This document shows positions 43,049-53,121 of a DNA stretch of 64,000 nt, piece after piece (position 1 is the first letter of the stretch; the number at the start of each line of letters is the position of its first letter). Source of the stretch: Terriglobia bacterium (GTDB taxonomy: Bacteria > Acidobacteriota > Terriglobia > JAIQFV01); the NCBI GenBank assembly GCA_020073085.1, contig JAIQFV010000001.1, positions 1-64,000 of the forward strand, in the 5' to 3' direction. The position numbers and the translations under genes are program-made. The notes beneath the pieces were generated by a model. That model saw only the letters and a list, made by a program, of their open reading frames with translations, was not told the origin of the DNA and did no database searches.

Positions 43049-45577
43049 ATGGGGAGCGTCGGAGAACGCGTCGCAAGACCTGATTCACTGGACAAAATTA
43101 CCGGAAGCGCGCGGTACATCGACGATCTTTCTTTTGGCGGAATGCTCTTCGCTGCCGTCGTCCGATCTCCCCATGCACACGCACGCATCCGCAAGGTCTC
43201 TCTATCGAGAACCCGGGGAATGAAAGGGGTTCGTGCGGTTCTCACGGCGCATGAAATTCGCGGCGCCAACCTCATCCCCATGATTCAGCAGGACCAGCCC
43301 ATGCTGGCGCGGGATGAAGTCCGCCACATCGGAGAGGCCGTTGTCCTCGTTGCGGCCGAGACGCGTCAGCAGGCCGAAGAAGCAGCCCGGGCCGTGCGGG
43401 TGGATTATGAAGAACTTCCCGCAATTCTCTCCATCGAAGAGGGATTTAAGAAGGGTGAGATCATTCAACATTGGAAAATTCGCCGGGGATCTCCGAAAGA
43501 CATTTTTTCGCGAAGCGACGTCGCCGTCGTCGAGGGCACTTATCTCACCCCTTACCAGGAACATGCCTACATCGAGACCAACGGCATGATCGCCGTGCCG
43601 GAAACAGACGGGGGAATCACGGTTTATGGTTCCCTGCAGTGTCCCTTCTACGTGCAGAAGGCTGTGGCGAGTATCACGGGGCTCAGGATGAACGCGTGCC
43701 GTGTTATTCAGACTGTGACCGGTGGAGGTTTCGGCGGAAAGGAAGATGCCCCCAGCCTTCCGGCGGCGATGGTCGCCGCTCTGGCGCAGTCGACGGGCCG
43801 CCCCGTCAAGTACATCATGCCCCGTGAGGAGGACATGCAGGTGATGTCCAAGCGGCACCCCGGCAAGATCGTGAGCCGCATGGCCGCTTCGCGGGATGGA
43901 AAGTTATTGGCCATTGATGTCGATTATTTTCTCGACAGTGGCGCGTACGCCACACTCTCCCCCGTCGTATTGTGGAGAGGCATCAATCATGCTGCCGGCC
44001 CGTATCGTTGTGAGCACGCCCGGGTCGATGCTTACGCGATTCGAACCCACAAGATCCCCTGTGGAGCCTTTCGCGGGTTTGGACAACCCCAGATCGTCTT
44101 TGCCCAGGAATGCCAGATCGACCGGCTGGCCGAGAAGCTGGGATTCGATCCGCTGAAGTTCCGGGAGATGAATGCGCTCGAACTGGGCGACGAGACCTTG
44201 ACGGGCCAGCGACTCAAAGAGTCGGTCGGGTTCAAGGAAACGATCGACAAAGTCCAGCGGGCCTCCCGATACGGGGAGCTGAAGCAGGCGATCGAACGGG
44301 AAAACGCCAGGTCGGCTTCGAATGGCGGACCGGGTCTCGGCCGCGGGAAGCGGCGCGGCCTCGGCCTCGGCTGCTGTTATTATGGGGTTGGCCTGGGAGC
44401 ACGGGGCGGGTATCTGAACGCAGCCGGCGCCAGCGTGGTGGTCAGTGTCGATGCGAGCGTCACGGTGGCGGTCGGCACCACCGAAATTGGTCAGGGAATG
44501 ATCACCGTCCTGTCACAAATTACCGCTGATGCCATCGGTTGTCCTGTCGAGTTCGTCCGGATTCTGCCCCCTGACACGGCGCTCGTTCCCGATTCGGGAC
44601 CGACCGTGGCATCCCGAACAACTTTGATGAGCGGCAATGCCATCGCCGACGCCTGCCGGCAAATCCGCGAACGCATCACCGCCGCCTGCGCCGACTTCGA
44701 TTTCTCCAGGGCGGTGGAAGGCCGCACTGGCTCCCCCTCACCGGAACGTGGATCCATCAAATCATCCGCAAAAACCACCTTTAAGGAAATCGTGACAGAA
44801 AGTTACCGAGTGGGAGAAGAGCATCGTTCCTCCCCCGCCGGAGATGCAAGAGCCGCCCTGATATGGCAGGCTGCCATTCGGCATTGTTTTCAGAATATGG
44901 TGCAACTTTCCGCGCACGGGTGGGCCGTCCCGCCCCAAACGACCTATGACACCGAAACCGGCATGGGCGATGTCTATGTGACCTATTCCTACACGACCAA
45001 CCTCGTTGAGGTGGAGGTCGATATGGAGACGGGTGAGACCAGAGTCTTGAAAGTCTGGACAGCCCACGACGTAGGGAAAGCAATTAATCCACAGACCGGC
45101 GAAGGCCAGATTGAAGGCGGCGTCATCCAGGGTCTGGGCTATGCCCTCACGGAGGAACACCTCCTGGCGACCCGGGAGTCCCTCTCGGGCCCGCGCTTCC
45201 GAAGATCTAAGGGCAGCGAGGGGTACAATCCGGGCCGGATTCTGAACGATCAATTCTCAACTTACATCATTCCGACCGCCATGGACATGCCCGAGATTCA
45301 TCCAATCCTCGTCGAGAGGCCATTTTCCTACGGGCCATACGGGGCGAAGGGTCTGGGGGAAACGCCCATCATTGCGGTGGCCCCTGCGATTGTGAACGCC
45401 ATCGCTCATGCTACCGGAATTCGCTTGATGCAAATTCCAGCAACACCCGAGCGCCTCTGGGAAGCTTTGCAGGGCAGGAACAAGCCCATGGGAAATCAAA
45501 AGTCGGAAATCAAAGGTCGGAAGGCGCAGATCAGAAGTAAGAGGTCAAGTGTCAGAAGTCAGAAGGTGGAACCTTGA
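43049..45577 (+). CDS. Molybdenum hydroxylase large subunit (xanthine dehydrogenase type)
   Basis: The 842-residue protein is a molybdopterin-binding hydroxylase subunit: RPDSLDKITGSARYIDDL, TGGGFGGKEDAPS, GAFRGFGQPQIVFAQE, TTEIGQGMITVL and GAKGLGETPIIAVAPA with the catalytic Glu. Neighbouring ssnA and ygfK homologues suggest a purine substrate such as xanthine or hypoxanthine. The last 29 or so residues (KSEIKGRKAQIRSKRS and beyond) are encoded by a heptamer repeat array and are absent from normal family members. GGAAGGAA precedes the ATG. The Fe-S/FAD partner follows downstream. Confidence 0.9.
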   Translation: MGSVGERVARPDSLDKITGSARYIDDLSFGGMLFAAVVRSPHAHARIRKVSLSRTRGMKGVRAVLTAHEIRGANLIPMIQQDQPMLARDEVRHIGEAVVLVAAETRQQAEEAARAVRVDYEELPAILSIEEGFKKGEIIQHWKIRRGSPKDIFSRSDVAVVEGTYLTPYQEHAYIETNGMIAVPETDGGITVYGSLQCPFYVQKAVASITGLRMNACRVIQTVTGGGFGGKEDAPSLPAAMVAALAQSTGRPVKYIMPREEDMQVMSKRHPGKIVSRMAASRDGKLLAIDVDYFLDSGAYATLSPVVLWRGINHAAGPYRCEHARVDAYAIRTHKIPCGAFRGFGQPQIVFAQECQIDRLAEKLGFDPLKFREMNALELGDETLTGQRLKESVGFKETIDKVQRASRYGELKQAIERENARSASNGGPGLGRGKRRGLGLGCCYYGVGLGARGGYLNAAGASVVVSVDASVTVAVGTTEIGQGMITVLSQITADAIGCPVEFVRILPPDTALVPDSGPTVASRTTLMSGNAIADACRQIRERITAACADFDFSRAVEGRTGSPSPERGSIKSSAKTTFKEIVTESYRVGEEHRSSPAGDARAALIWQAAIRHCFQNMVQLSAHGWAVPPQTTYDTETGMGDVYVTYSYTTNLVEVEVDMETGETRVLKVWTAHDVGKAINPQTGEGQIEGGVIQGLGYALTEEHLLATRESLSGPRFRRSKGSEGYNPGRILNDQFSTYIIPTAMDMPEIHPILVERPFSYGPYGAKGLGETPIIAVAPAIVNAIAHATGIRLMQIPATPERLWEALQGRNKPMGNQKSEIKGRKAQIRSKRSSVRSQKVEP
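45493..45572. repeat. Heptamer array fused to the 3' end of the hydroxylase gene
   Basis: About 11 degenerate units (AGTCGGA, GGTCGGA, TGTCAGA, AGTCAGA) lie in frame at the end of the coding region, which ends at 45577. No complementary arm was seen before the next gene. Confidence 0.65.
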
Positions 45578-45634
45578 CGCCAGTAATTGGGCAAATCAAA
45601 CCCACCATTTCTTAAGACGGCTCTGCTCATTCCC

Positions 45635-47182
45635 ATGAACATCCAGGACAAGGTTCAAATTCAATTCACGGTCAATGGCAAGCTGGAAAGCCTGCAGGTC
45701 GATCCCTCTTTACGTCTGCTGGACGTGCTGCGGGAGCAGTTGCGGCTGACCGGTACCAAGGAGGGTTGCGGGAAGGGGGAGTGTGGCGCCTGCACGGTCA
45801 TTCTGGATGGTCGGACCGTGGATTCTTGTTTGGTCATGGCCTACCAGGCCCATGGCAGTGAGATATGGACCATTGAAGGGTTGCCCCGAATGTGGCAGCG
45901 GCAATGCGGTGTAAGTCCTTCTCAGACCCTGGAATTCAAAGAAGGCCAAGCGTGCATTCTTCATCCCCTTCAACAGGCCTTTGTGGAGTGCGGCTCATCG
46001 CAATGCGGGATCTGTATGCCGGGAATGGTGATGTCGGCGGCTGATTTACTCCGTCGATGTCCGGATCCCACGGAGGGACAGATTCGTTACGGACTCGCCG
46101 GGAATCTGTGCCGGTGCACGGGCTATGTCAAGATTTTTGATGCGGTGAGAAAGGCTGCCTCCGCGATGAAGAAGATGCCCGGCCTGCCCAAGAATGCGAG
46201 GCTGCGGGCTTTCTTCCCCCTCCCTCAAATGAAGCACCCTTCGGGGATTGACGGCAGCACTCATCTTGTGACCTCGCTTCGGGCTGCATTGAAGATCCTG
46301 GCAATGAAGCAATCCCACCCGTTCCGTCAATTGGCAGGAGGCACTGACGCCCTGGTCCGCGCGAAGGACGGGATCGGCACTCCAAGCGAGATGTTTGATA
46401 TCTTCAAGATCAGGGAACTCCATGGAATTCGAGAGTTCAAACCCAGTAGCCGACACGGATTAGGAAGTGGAGAAGGGGCGGTGGGAGAAATCTGGATCGG
46501 TCCCGCTACCACGTTTACGGAGGTTCTGGAGTCTCCCCTCCTGCAAAAATACGCCCCCGCCTTGATTGAGGCCTGCGCCGTCATCGGGGGCCCGCAGATT
46601 CGGAATCGAGGCACCCTGGGCGGAAATTTTGCAAACGCCTCACCCGCGGCCGACTCCGTCCCCGCTCTGATGTCCCTGGGCGCCGTCGTTGAAATCGCCT
46701 CTCTGGAAAGAAAACGCGAGGTGCCTGCCGATGATTTTTTTCTTGGCCCCGGCAAGACTGTCCTGAAATCCAATGAGCTTATCGTCGGGTTCCGGTTTCC
46801 CCGGTTTGAAAATGTCGTGGGTTGTTATCTCCGCCTGGGCCAGCGACAAGCACAGGCCATCTCCAAGGTAGGCGTCGCTGTAACGGCAGCACCTGGAACT
46901 CAGAGAATCCAACCTCGCGGGAGAATGCGTCAGCCGGCCCGGTATCTGCGGATTTGTTACGGGTCAGTGGCGCCGACCGTCTTTCGCGCCGTCCAGACGG
47001 AAAGGATTCTTCGGCAGCGTCCGGTGACAGAGGAAACACTCCAAAATGCCAAACAAGCAGTCAAGAGAGAAGTCAAACCGATCGACGACATCCGTTCCTC
47101 GGCTGAGTACCGGCGCGAAATGAGCGCCGTGCTTCTGGAACGTGCCCTGGAGAAAGTTGGTTGGGTTCCAGAAGGAGCTTGA
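45635..47182 (+). CDS. Fused 2Fe-2S and FAD subunit of a molybdenum hydroxylase
   Basis: The 515-residue protein joins two modules that are often separate. An N-terminal ferredoxin-like domain has CGKGECGACTVILDG for the first 2Fe-2S cluster and CGICMPG with GNLCRCTGY for the second. A C-terminal CO-dehydrogenase flavoprotein-type FAD domain has QLAGGTDALVRAKDG and GGPQIRNRGTLGGNFANASP. Electrons from the large subunit would pass through both clusters to FAD. The ATG at 45635 matches the family start better than an upstream TTG. Confidence 0.9.
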   Translation: MNIQDKVQIQFTVNGKLESLQVDPSLRLLDVLREQLRLTGTKEGCGKGECGACTVILDGRTVDSCLVMAYQAHGSEIWTIEGLPRMWQRQCGVSPSQTLEFKEGQACILHPLQQAFVECGSSQCGICMPGMVMSAADLLRRCPDPTEGQIRYGLAGNLCRCTGYVKIFDAVRKAASAMKKMPGLPKNARLRAFFPLPQMKHPSGIDGSTHLVTSLRAALKILAMKQSHPFRQLAGGTDALVRAKDGIGTPSEMFDIFKIRELHGIREFKPSSRHGLGSGEGAVGEIWIGPATTFTEVLESPLLQKYAPALIEACAVIGGPQIRNRGTLGGNFANASPAADSVPALMSLGAVVEIASLERKREVPADDFFLGPGKTVLKSNELIVGFRFPRFENVVGCYLRLGQRQAQAISKVGVAVTAAPGTQRIQPRGRMRQPARYLRICYGSVAPTVFRAVQTERILRQRPVTEETLQNAKQAVKREVKPIDDIRSSAEYRREMSAVLLERALEKVGWVPEGA

Positions 47183-47278
47183 TGCTGTTCAATCGCCAAG
47201 ACGATGCGGTCCGAGACGTTTCGTCTGGCTTCTGAGTTTTGTATTGTTGGGGCCGAACTCTGATAACTTCTCCAAGCC

Positions 47279-48616
47279 ATGAATTCGATTCTACTGAAGA
47301 ACGCCACCCTGATCGAACTCGATCCCGTAAGCCTCGAAAAGGCTGATCTTCGGCTGGACCAGGGAAAGATTGTCGCGCGTGCCAGGAGGCTGAAGAAGAA
47401 ATCCTCCGAAACCGTCATTGACCTGGACGGAAAACTTGTCCTGCCGGGCTGGGTGTGCGCCCATACGCATCTGTACTCGGCGCTATCGCGTGGAATGCCA
47501 TCCCCGGAACGCCCACCCAAGGATTTCCATGAAATCCTGAAGAAGATTTGGTGGCGGCTTGACTGGGCCCACGACGAAGAGTCCATATACTACTCCGCTC
47601 TCGTGGGCGCTATTGAAGCCGCGCTGTGCGGAACGACCCTGCTGATCGACCACCACGCTTCACCCTCCGTCATCAAGGGCTCCCTGAGAATCATCCGGCG
47701 CGCCTTGCAGAAGGTCGGCCTACGGGGCGTCCTCTGTTATGAGGTGACGGACCGCGGAGGCATGGTCGAACGTGACCGTGGAATGGAAGAAAATGTCGAA
47801 TTCATCTCGGCGCATCGCACCCATCCACATTTCCGGGGTTTGTTTGGCGCCCATGCCTCGTTTACTCTAAAGAACGACTCCCTCCGGGCCTGTGCACGTC
47901 TTGCCAATGAACTCCACTCGGGACTTCATATTCACGTCGCCGAAGACCGGTTCGATGTCGAACAGGCTCGCGCGGAATACTCTCAAGCGGTCATCGAGCG
48001 ACTAGCGGCCTTCGAGGGGCTCAACTCCAAAACGCTCCTGGCCCATGGCACTCACTTGTCCGCGCCGGAAATCGAGCGGATAAAACAAGCGGGCGCATGG
48101 CTCGTGCACAACCCCCGTTCCAATATGAACAATTCGGTAGGTTATGCCCGACCCTCGCGGTTCGGTGAGCGGGTCGCCCTGGGAACGGACGGCATTTCTT
48201 CAAATATGTTTGATGAAGCCAGGTTCGCATTTTTCAAATGGCGGGACTCCTCGGCCCGCTGCAATCCCCCCCAGGAGGTGACCGAAGAGGGTCCCTCCGT
48301 AAATAAACTTGACCCGGTGTCGCTGCTCGCCGGCGGTCACCGTCTCGCGTCTGAGATTTATGGAATGAAATTTGGATCGTTGCGGGCAGGGTCAGAGGCC
48401 GATCTCACCATTCTGGACTATCCTTCCCCGACTCCCATAACGAACGAGAACTTGGGAGGTCATCTGATTTTTGGGTTTGAGGCCTCCCATGTGGAGAGTG
48501 TAATCGTCGCCGGTCGGTTTGTTGTCAAGAATCGACGTTTCCCTCATTTGGACCTCCCTTCGATTTATCAGAAATCTCGTGGGTTAGCACTCCGTCTTTG
48601 GGACCGCGCATTTTAA
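47279..48616 (+). CDS. ssnA: SsnA-family amidohydrolase
   Basis: The 445 residues align along the whole length with E. coli SsnA as I know it: PGWVCAHTHLYSALSRG (metal ligands His62, His64), WWRLDWAHDEESIYYSALVG, IDHHASPS, GLHIHVAEDRFDV, AHGTHLS, VHNPRSNMNNSVGY and LGTDGISSNMFDE. SsnA belongs to the purine/urate gene cluster of enterobacteria and anaerobes; its substrate is thought to be a purine-derived ring compound. All metal ligands are intact. Confidence 0.88.
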   Translation: MNSILLKNATLIELDPVSLEKADLRLDQGKIVARARRLKKKSSETVIDLDGKLVLPGWVCAHTHLYSALSRGMPSPERPPKDFHEILKKIWWRLDWAHDEESIYYSALVGAIEAALCGTTLLIDHHASPSVIKGSLRIIRRALQKVGLRGVLCYEVTDRGGMVERDRGMEENVEFISAHRTHPHFRGLFGAHASFTLKNDSLRACARLANELHSGLHIHVAEDRFDVEQARAEYSQAVIERLAAFEGLNSKTLLAHGTHLSAPEIERIKQAGAWLVHNPRSNMNNSVGYARPSRFGERVALGTDGISSNMFDEARFAFFKWRDSSARCNPPQEVTEEGPSVNKLDPVSLLAGGHRLASEIYGMKFGSLRAGSEADLTILDYPSPTPITNENLGGHLIFGFEASHVESVIVAGRFVVKNRRFPHLDLPSIYQKSRGLALRLWDRAF

Positions 48617-49190
48617 TAAGTCATTTATAATCAATTTGTTAGACTGTTAAAATCATGTGATTTTCTCAAGGAAAAGCTGTCAATTTTTGCTCCTCTAAGC
48701 CTTAGGATCGTTGGTTTTTGGCAGTCGTGGCTTCTCGCCTTAAACCTGTGATTTGACCACAGGACCGTTTTTGGGTATCATTTGCAGGCGGATAACGGGC
48801 CTTGGAGCTTGTGGCCGAGGCGATATCGAGCAATCTTCACTGGTTTTCGGGTTTGACTGGGTCACGATCCATTTGCTCTCTAATCGTTTGAACCGCAATC
48901 ATTGCTATTATTCCAAGTCAATTGTCTCCGCAAAGTAAGAATGACGACTTTTTATAAACAGAGGCTGGATTCCCGCAAGTGCCAAAGAAAGAAGCCATTT
49001 TATGAACAACCCTTATCGAGGCGAGGGCACTTCTCAGAGACAGCTGTGCCGTTTCTGTGCTGAGCTGTTCGTTGATTCTCATCACACCGGGTTTGAGTAA
49101 TTAAGGTTCTTTCCTTCTAATTTTCAATCCTATCCAACTTCCACTGAATATTCGTGGAAGCCATCCCTTTCTACGTTTCAAGGAGGATTT
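48617..49190. other. AT-richer gap upstream of the aminotransferase gene
   Basis: No convincing gene; the only open frame over 60 codons looks non-protein. A small hairpin CTTCCAC...GTGGAAG (49138-49160) lies about 30 bases ahead of the aminotransferase start. The base composition is lower in GC than the flanks. A separate promoter for the downstream genes probably lies here. Confidence 0.4.
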
Positions 49191-50498
49191 ATGCGAGTAA
49201 ACGTCGTCAAACGAGCCAAGAGACTCCTAACGCCCGCCCTGGGCTGGGATACTGAACTAGTGGTCCGTCGGGCCCGCGGTGCGGAAGTGGAGACCAAGGG
49301 AGGCAAGAAGTTTCTCGATTTTTCATGTGGCACGGCGACCACCAACATCGGGCACTGTCATCCTAAAGTGGTTTCCGCCGCCAAGCATCAGATCAACAAC
49401 CTCATCCACGCGGGGGGTGTTTATTTTTATGACAGCATCGTGAAGGTGGCTGAAGAACTCAAGGCGATTACCCCCGGGGCGATTGACATGTTTTTCTTTT
49501 CCAATAGCGGTGCGGAAGCCATTGAAGGGGCAATGAAACTGGCCAAGAGTGTCACTCATCGGCCGGCCATTGTAAGTTTCCGCGGGGCTTTTCACGGGAG
49601 AACCTTGGGGTGCGTTTCCATTACATCGTCGAATGTAAAGTATCGAAAGAATTACGAGCCGCTCTTATCATCGGTCTATCGAGCCCCTTTTGCCAATTGC
49701 TATCGGTGCCCTTACGGGCAACACCGCGAATCATGCGCATTTGAATGTATCCAATTTATCCGGGACCTCTTCAAGCACGAAGTGCATCCTGAACAGACTG
49801 CGGCCATTATTTTTGAACCGGTACAGGGCGAAGGCGGATACATTGTCCCACCCCGTGAATTCCTTCAATTCCTGAGAGACTTTAGTCGCGAACACGGGAT
49901 CATGCTGATCGCGGACGAGGTTCAAACCGGGTTTGGGCGTACTGGGAAGTGGTTTGCATGCGATCATTTTGGGATTGAGCCCGACATTATCGTCATGGCC
50001 AAGGGGATCGCCTCGGGTTTCCCCTTGAGCGCCTTGGGTGCACCGGCCAGGATCATGAAGCAATGGGAACCGGGAGCGCATGGAACCACCTTCGGGGGCA
50101 ATCCGGTCTCTTGTGCGGCATCGGTGGCGACCATCAAGGCCATTCGGGAGGAGAAGATGCTCGAGAACTGCCAGAGGCTGAGTACCGAGGCCTTTTCGCG
50201 GCTAAAGAAAATGAAGAATGACAACCCGCTGGTCGGCGATGTCCGGGGACTGGGCTTCATGATTGGGGTGGAGTTTATTGACAGGGACGGACAGCCAAGC
50301 CCCACGGCGACCGAGAAGGTGCTGAATCGATGCCTGGAGGCGGGACTGATTCTCATCAGCTGTGGCACGGCGGGAAATGTAATTCGAATTATCCCGCCCC
50401 TGAATATCACGAGGGAACAATTGCATCAAGGACTTGATATCTTCGAGACCTCGCTGCATGCAGTTGCTGAGGTGGAACTCGAGGTGGCGCACGCTTGA
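49191..50498 (+). CDS. Class III aminotransferase (4-aminobutyrate/ornithine type)
   Basis: The 435-residue PLP enzyme has NSGAEAIEGAMKLAK, SFRGAFHGRTLG, EPVQGEGGYIVPP, ADEVQTGFGRTG (Asp242) and the PLP lysine in VMAKGIASGFPLSA (Lys271). A Cys cluster at 170-186 (CYRCPYG then CAFEC) is seen in some archaeal and anaerobe members and could bind metal. Likely substrates are omega-amino acids such as 4-aminobutyrate, beta-alanine or ornithine, and the ornithine carbamoyltransferase gene nearby makes ornithine attractive. AAGGAGG precedes the ATG. Confidence 0.88.
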   Translation: MRVNVVKRAKRLLTPALGWDTELVVRRARGAEVETKGGKKFLDFSCGTATTNIGHCHPKVVSAAKHQINNLIHAGGVYFYDSIVKVAEELKAITPGAIDMFFFSNSGAEAIEGAMKLAKSVTHRPAIVSFRGAFHGRTLGCVSITSSNVKYRKNYEPLLSSVYRAPFANCYRCPYGQHRESCAFECIQFIRDLFKHEVHPEQTAAIIFEPVQGEGGYIVPPREFLQFLRDFSREHGIMLIADEVQTGFGRTGKWFACDHFGIEPDIIVMAKGIASGFPLSALGAPARIMKQWEPGAHGTTFGGNPVSCAASVATIKAIREEKMLENCQRLSTEAFSRLKKMKNDNPLVGDVRGLGFMIGVEFIDRDGQPSPTATEKVLNRCLEAGLILISCGTAGNVIRIIPPLNITREQLHQGLDIFETSLHAVAEVELEVAHA

Positions 50499-50748
50499 GG
50501 CATCGCGGGCAAAGAACGGCGGGTTGGATCGATGGCCTGGCCAGGTTCATCGGGGCTTCGGAACCATTCAATCCGCGGATAAGCTACGGACATTCGCCGA
50601 GGATCTCGATTCAGGACCGTTCGGCGGTATGAATTGAGGCTGTCGACATGTCCTTTTTTAAACCAATCTCGGGGGGCGCAAGTTCCCTTTTCATGGGAAT
50701 GAAACCCATCCGATTTCAAGAATTCCTAAATTTTTTGCGAGGTCTTCT

Positions 50749-52059
50749 ATGGAACGAATGAGAACTCTTATTATGGGCGCGGCGGGCCGTGATTTTCACA
50801 ACTTCAATCTCTGCTTCCGAGACAACGAGGCCTACGAGGTCGTTGCTTTCACGGCCACTCAAATCCCAAACATTGATGGAAGAAAATATCCCTCTGAGCT
50901 GGCCGGAAAATTCTATCCCGAGGGGATTTCGATTTACCCTGAGCACGAGCTGGAGCGCTTGATTTGCGCCCAGAAGATCCAGCAGGTGGTATTTTCATAC
51001 AGTGACGTCACTCACCTGCACGTCATGCATATTGCATCGCGCGTCATCGCCGCGGGGGCCGACTTCCGGCTCCTGGGGGCGGAGCAAACCATGCTGGAAT
51101 CCAAGGTGCCCGTCGTGTCGGTCTGCGCCGTCCGCACGGGCAGTGGCAAGTCCCAGACGACGCGAAAGGTGTGTGACATCCTTCAACGCCGCGGGCGTCG
51201 GGTGGTGGCCGTACGTCACCCCATGCCGTACGGCGACCTGGTGAAGCAGCGCGTCCAGCGCTTCGCCAAAGTCGAGGATCTGGATCTTCACGAATGCACC
51301 ATCGAGGAGCGAGAAGAGTATGAACCGCACATCGACCGCGGGATCGTCGTCTACGCGGGCGTTGACTACGAAGCGATTCTGCGGCAGGCTGAACAGGAGG
51401 CTGATGTCGTCGTCTGGGATGGCGGCAACAACGACCTTCCCTTCTATCGAGCCCAGATTGAGATCGTGGTCGTGGACCCGCATCGGCCGGGCCACGAGAT
51501 TCTGTATCATCCCGGAGAGGCAAACCTGCTCCGGGCTCATGTGATTATCATCAATAAAATCCAGACGGCCAATGCCGCGGACATTGAAACGGTCCGCAAG
51601 AATATCCGCCAATACAATCCCAAAGCGACGGTGATCGACTGCGCCTCACCCATCTTCGTTCCTAATCCGGATCTCATCCTCGGCAAGACCGTGCTGGTCA
51701 TTGAAGATGGCCCCACCCTGACGCATGGCGAGATGACCTACGGGGCCGGAATTGTGGCGGCGGAACGGTTTGGGGCAGCGGCCATTGTGGATCCGAGACC
51801 CTATGTCGTGGGCTCCATCGCCGAGACGTTCCAGAAGTATCCCAAGATAGGGACCCTGCTCCCCGCCATGGGTTACGGAAAGAAGCAAATCCACGAACTG
51901 GAGACCACCATTAACAAGGCCGACTGCGATCTGGTTCTGATTGCCACCCCCATCGACTTGGGCCGAATCCTCAAGATCAACAAACCCTCCATGCGGGTGA
52001 CTTACGAATTGCAGGAGCTTGGAAAGCCCGATCTCGAGGATGCACTCAAAGGTATTTAA
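50749..52059 (+). CDS. P-loop protein of the cyclic 2,3-diphosphoglycerate synthetase-like family
   Basis: The 436 residues start with a Rossmann-like domain (RTLIMGAAGRDFHNFNLCFR) and continue with a P-loop NTPase: VSVCAVRTGSGKSQTTRKV (about 124-142), VVWDGGNNDLPF, VVDPHRPGHE and IINKIQTA. Bacterial members are annotated as cyclic 2,3-diphosphoglycerate synthetase-like or as GTPases, but their function outside methanogens is not established. They often lie beside carbamoyltransferase or carbamate kinase genes, as here with argF 138 bases downstream. Confidence 0.8.
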   Translation: MERMRTLIMGAAGRDFHNFNLCFRDNEAYEVVAFTATQIPNIDGRKYPSELAGKFYPEGISIYPEHELERLICAQKIQQVVFSYSDVTHLHVMHIASRVIAAGADFRLLGAEQTMLESKVPVVSVCAVRTGSGKSQTTRKVCDILQRRGRRVVAVRHPMPYGDLVKQRVQRFAKVEDLDLHECTIEEREEYEPHIDRGIVVYAGVDYEAILRQAEQEADVVVWDGGNNDLPFYRAQIEIVVVDPHRPGHEILYHPGEANLLRAHVIIINKIQTANAADIETVRKNIRQYNPKATVIDCASPIFVPNPDLILGKTVLVIEDGPTLTHGEMTYGAGIVAAERFGAAAIVDPRPYVVGSIAETFQKYPKIGTLLPAMGYGKKQIHELETTINKADCDLVLIATPIDLGRILKINKPSMRVTYELQELGKPDLEDALKGI

Positions 52060-52197
52060 TCCCGCGGAGGTCCGGCACAAAAAAGCACGAAAAGCCCGGA
52101 ATTGTCTGATATCCTCCCACGGGTAGGAGGAGGGGTGATTCCCGTGCCTCCCGCGGCATCTGTCAACTAGTCCCTTTCTCACAGGAGAATTGAATCC

Positions 52198-53121
52198 TTG
52201 AAACACACCGACTTTATTTCCCTTCACGATTACAGCGCCAGAGAAATAGAGCAACTGTTCACGTTGGCTCTTCAGATCAAGCGGACGCCAAAGCGATACG
52301 CCAACATCCTCAAAGGCAAGACCCTTGCGATGATTTTCGAAAAACAATCGCTGCGGACCCGGGTGACTTTTGAGACTGGCATTTACCAGTTGGGGGGCCA
52401 GGGAATCTACCTCGCGCCGGCGGACATCAGCCTGCGCAAACGGGAGTCTGTCTTTGACGTGGGGAAGAACCTGGAACGCTGGTGTGATGGCATCATGATT
52501 CGAACCTTTGGTCACGACATTTGTACTGGACTGGCTGAAGCCGCCTCTATTCCTGTCATCAATGGATTGACCGATCTTGAACACCCGTGCCAGGCGCTGG
52601 CCGATTTCCTCACTATCCGGGAGCACAAGCGCCGGCTCAAGGGACTCAAGGTGGCGTTTGCGGGCGATGGGAACAACGTGGCGAATTCCCTGATGCAGGC
52701 TGGGGCGAAGACCGGAGCCCACGTCTGGGTGGCCTCCCCTAGCGGCTACGAACCGAAATCCGAAATGGTCGAACTGGCCCGCAAGGACAGCCGGGCGTCG
52801 AAGCTCGGCTCCAAGATCATGGTCACCAACGATCCGTTCGAGGCCGCCCACGACGCCGATGTCGTTTACACCGATGTTTGGGCCTCCATGGGCCAGGAGT
52901 CAGAAACGGAATCTCGAAAGAAAATTTTCTGGTCCTACCAGGTGAACAGCGAATTGATGGCCCATGCCAAACCCGATGCGCTCTTCCTGCATTGCCTCCC
53001 GGCCCATCGGGGTGAAGAGGTCACCGATGAGGTCATTGATTCTCCCCAGTCGGTGGTCTTCGACGAGGCCGAAAACCGCCTCCACGCCCAAAAGGCCATC
53101 CTGGTGACACTGATGAAATAG
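52198..53121 (+). CDS. argF: Ornithine carbamoyltransferase
   Basis: OTC transfers a carbamoyl group between carbamoyl phosphate and ornithine, forming citrulline, or runs in reverse in catabolism. The 307 residues have the carbamoyl-phosphate loop FEKQSLRTRVTFE (Ser51-Arg55; Leu replaces the usual Thr), DLEHPCQALADFLTI, GDGNNVANSLM and the ornithine-binding HCLPAHRGEEVTDEV. Translation starts at TTG with AGGAG ahead. The cluster context suggests it could work catabolically, but sequence alone does not decide. Confidence 0.92.
   Translation: MKHTDFISLHDYSAREIEQLFTLALQIKRTPKRYANILKGKTLAMIFEKQSLRTRVTFETGIYQLGGQGIYLAPADISLRKRESVFDVGKNLERWCDGIMIRTFGHDICTGLAEAASIPVINGLTDLEHPCQALADFLTIREHKRRLKGLKVAFAGDGNNVANSLMQAGAKTGAHVWVASPSGYEPKSEMVELARKDSRASKLGSKIMVTNDPFEAAHDADVVYTDVWASMGQESETESRKKIFWSYQVNSELMAHAKPDALFLHCLPAHRGEEVTDEVIDSPQSVVFDEAENRLHAQKAILVTLMK

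Noticed and set aside
48753-48938. 61-codon open frame between ssnA and the aminotransferase gene
   Set aside because: No ribosome binding site, no motif, and composition unlike the neighbouring genes.
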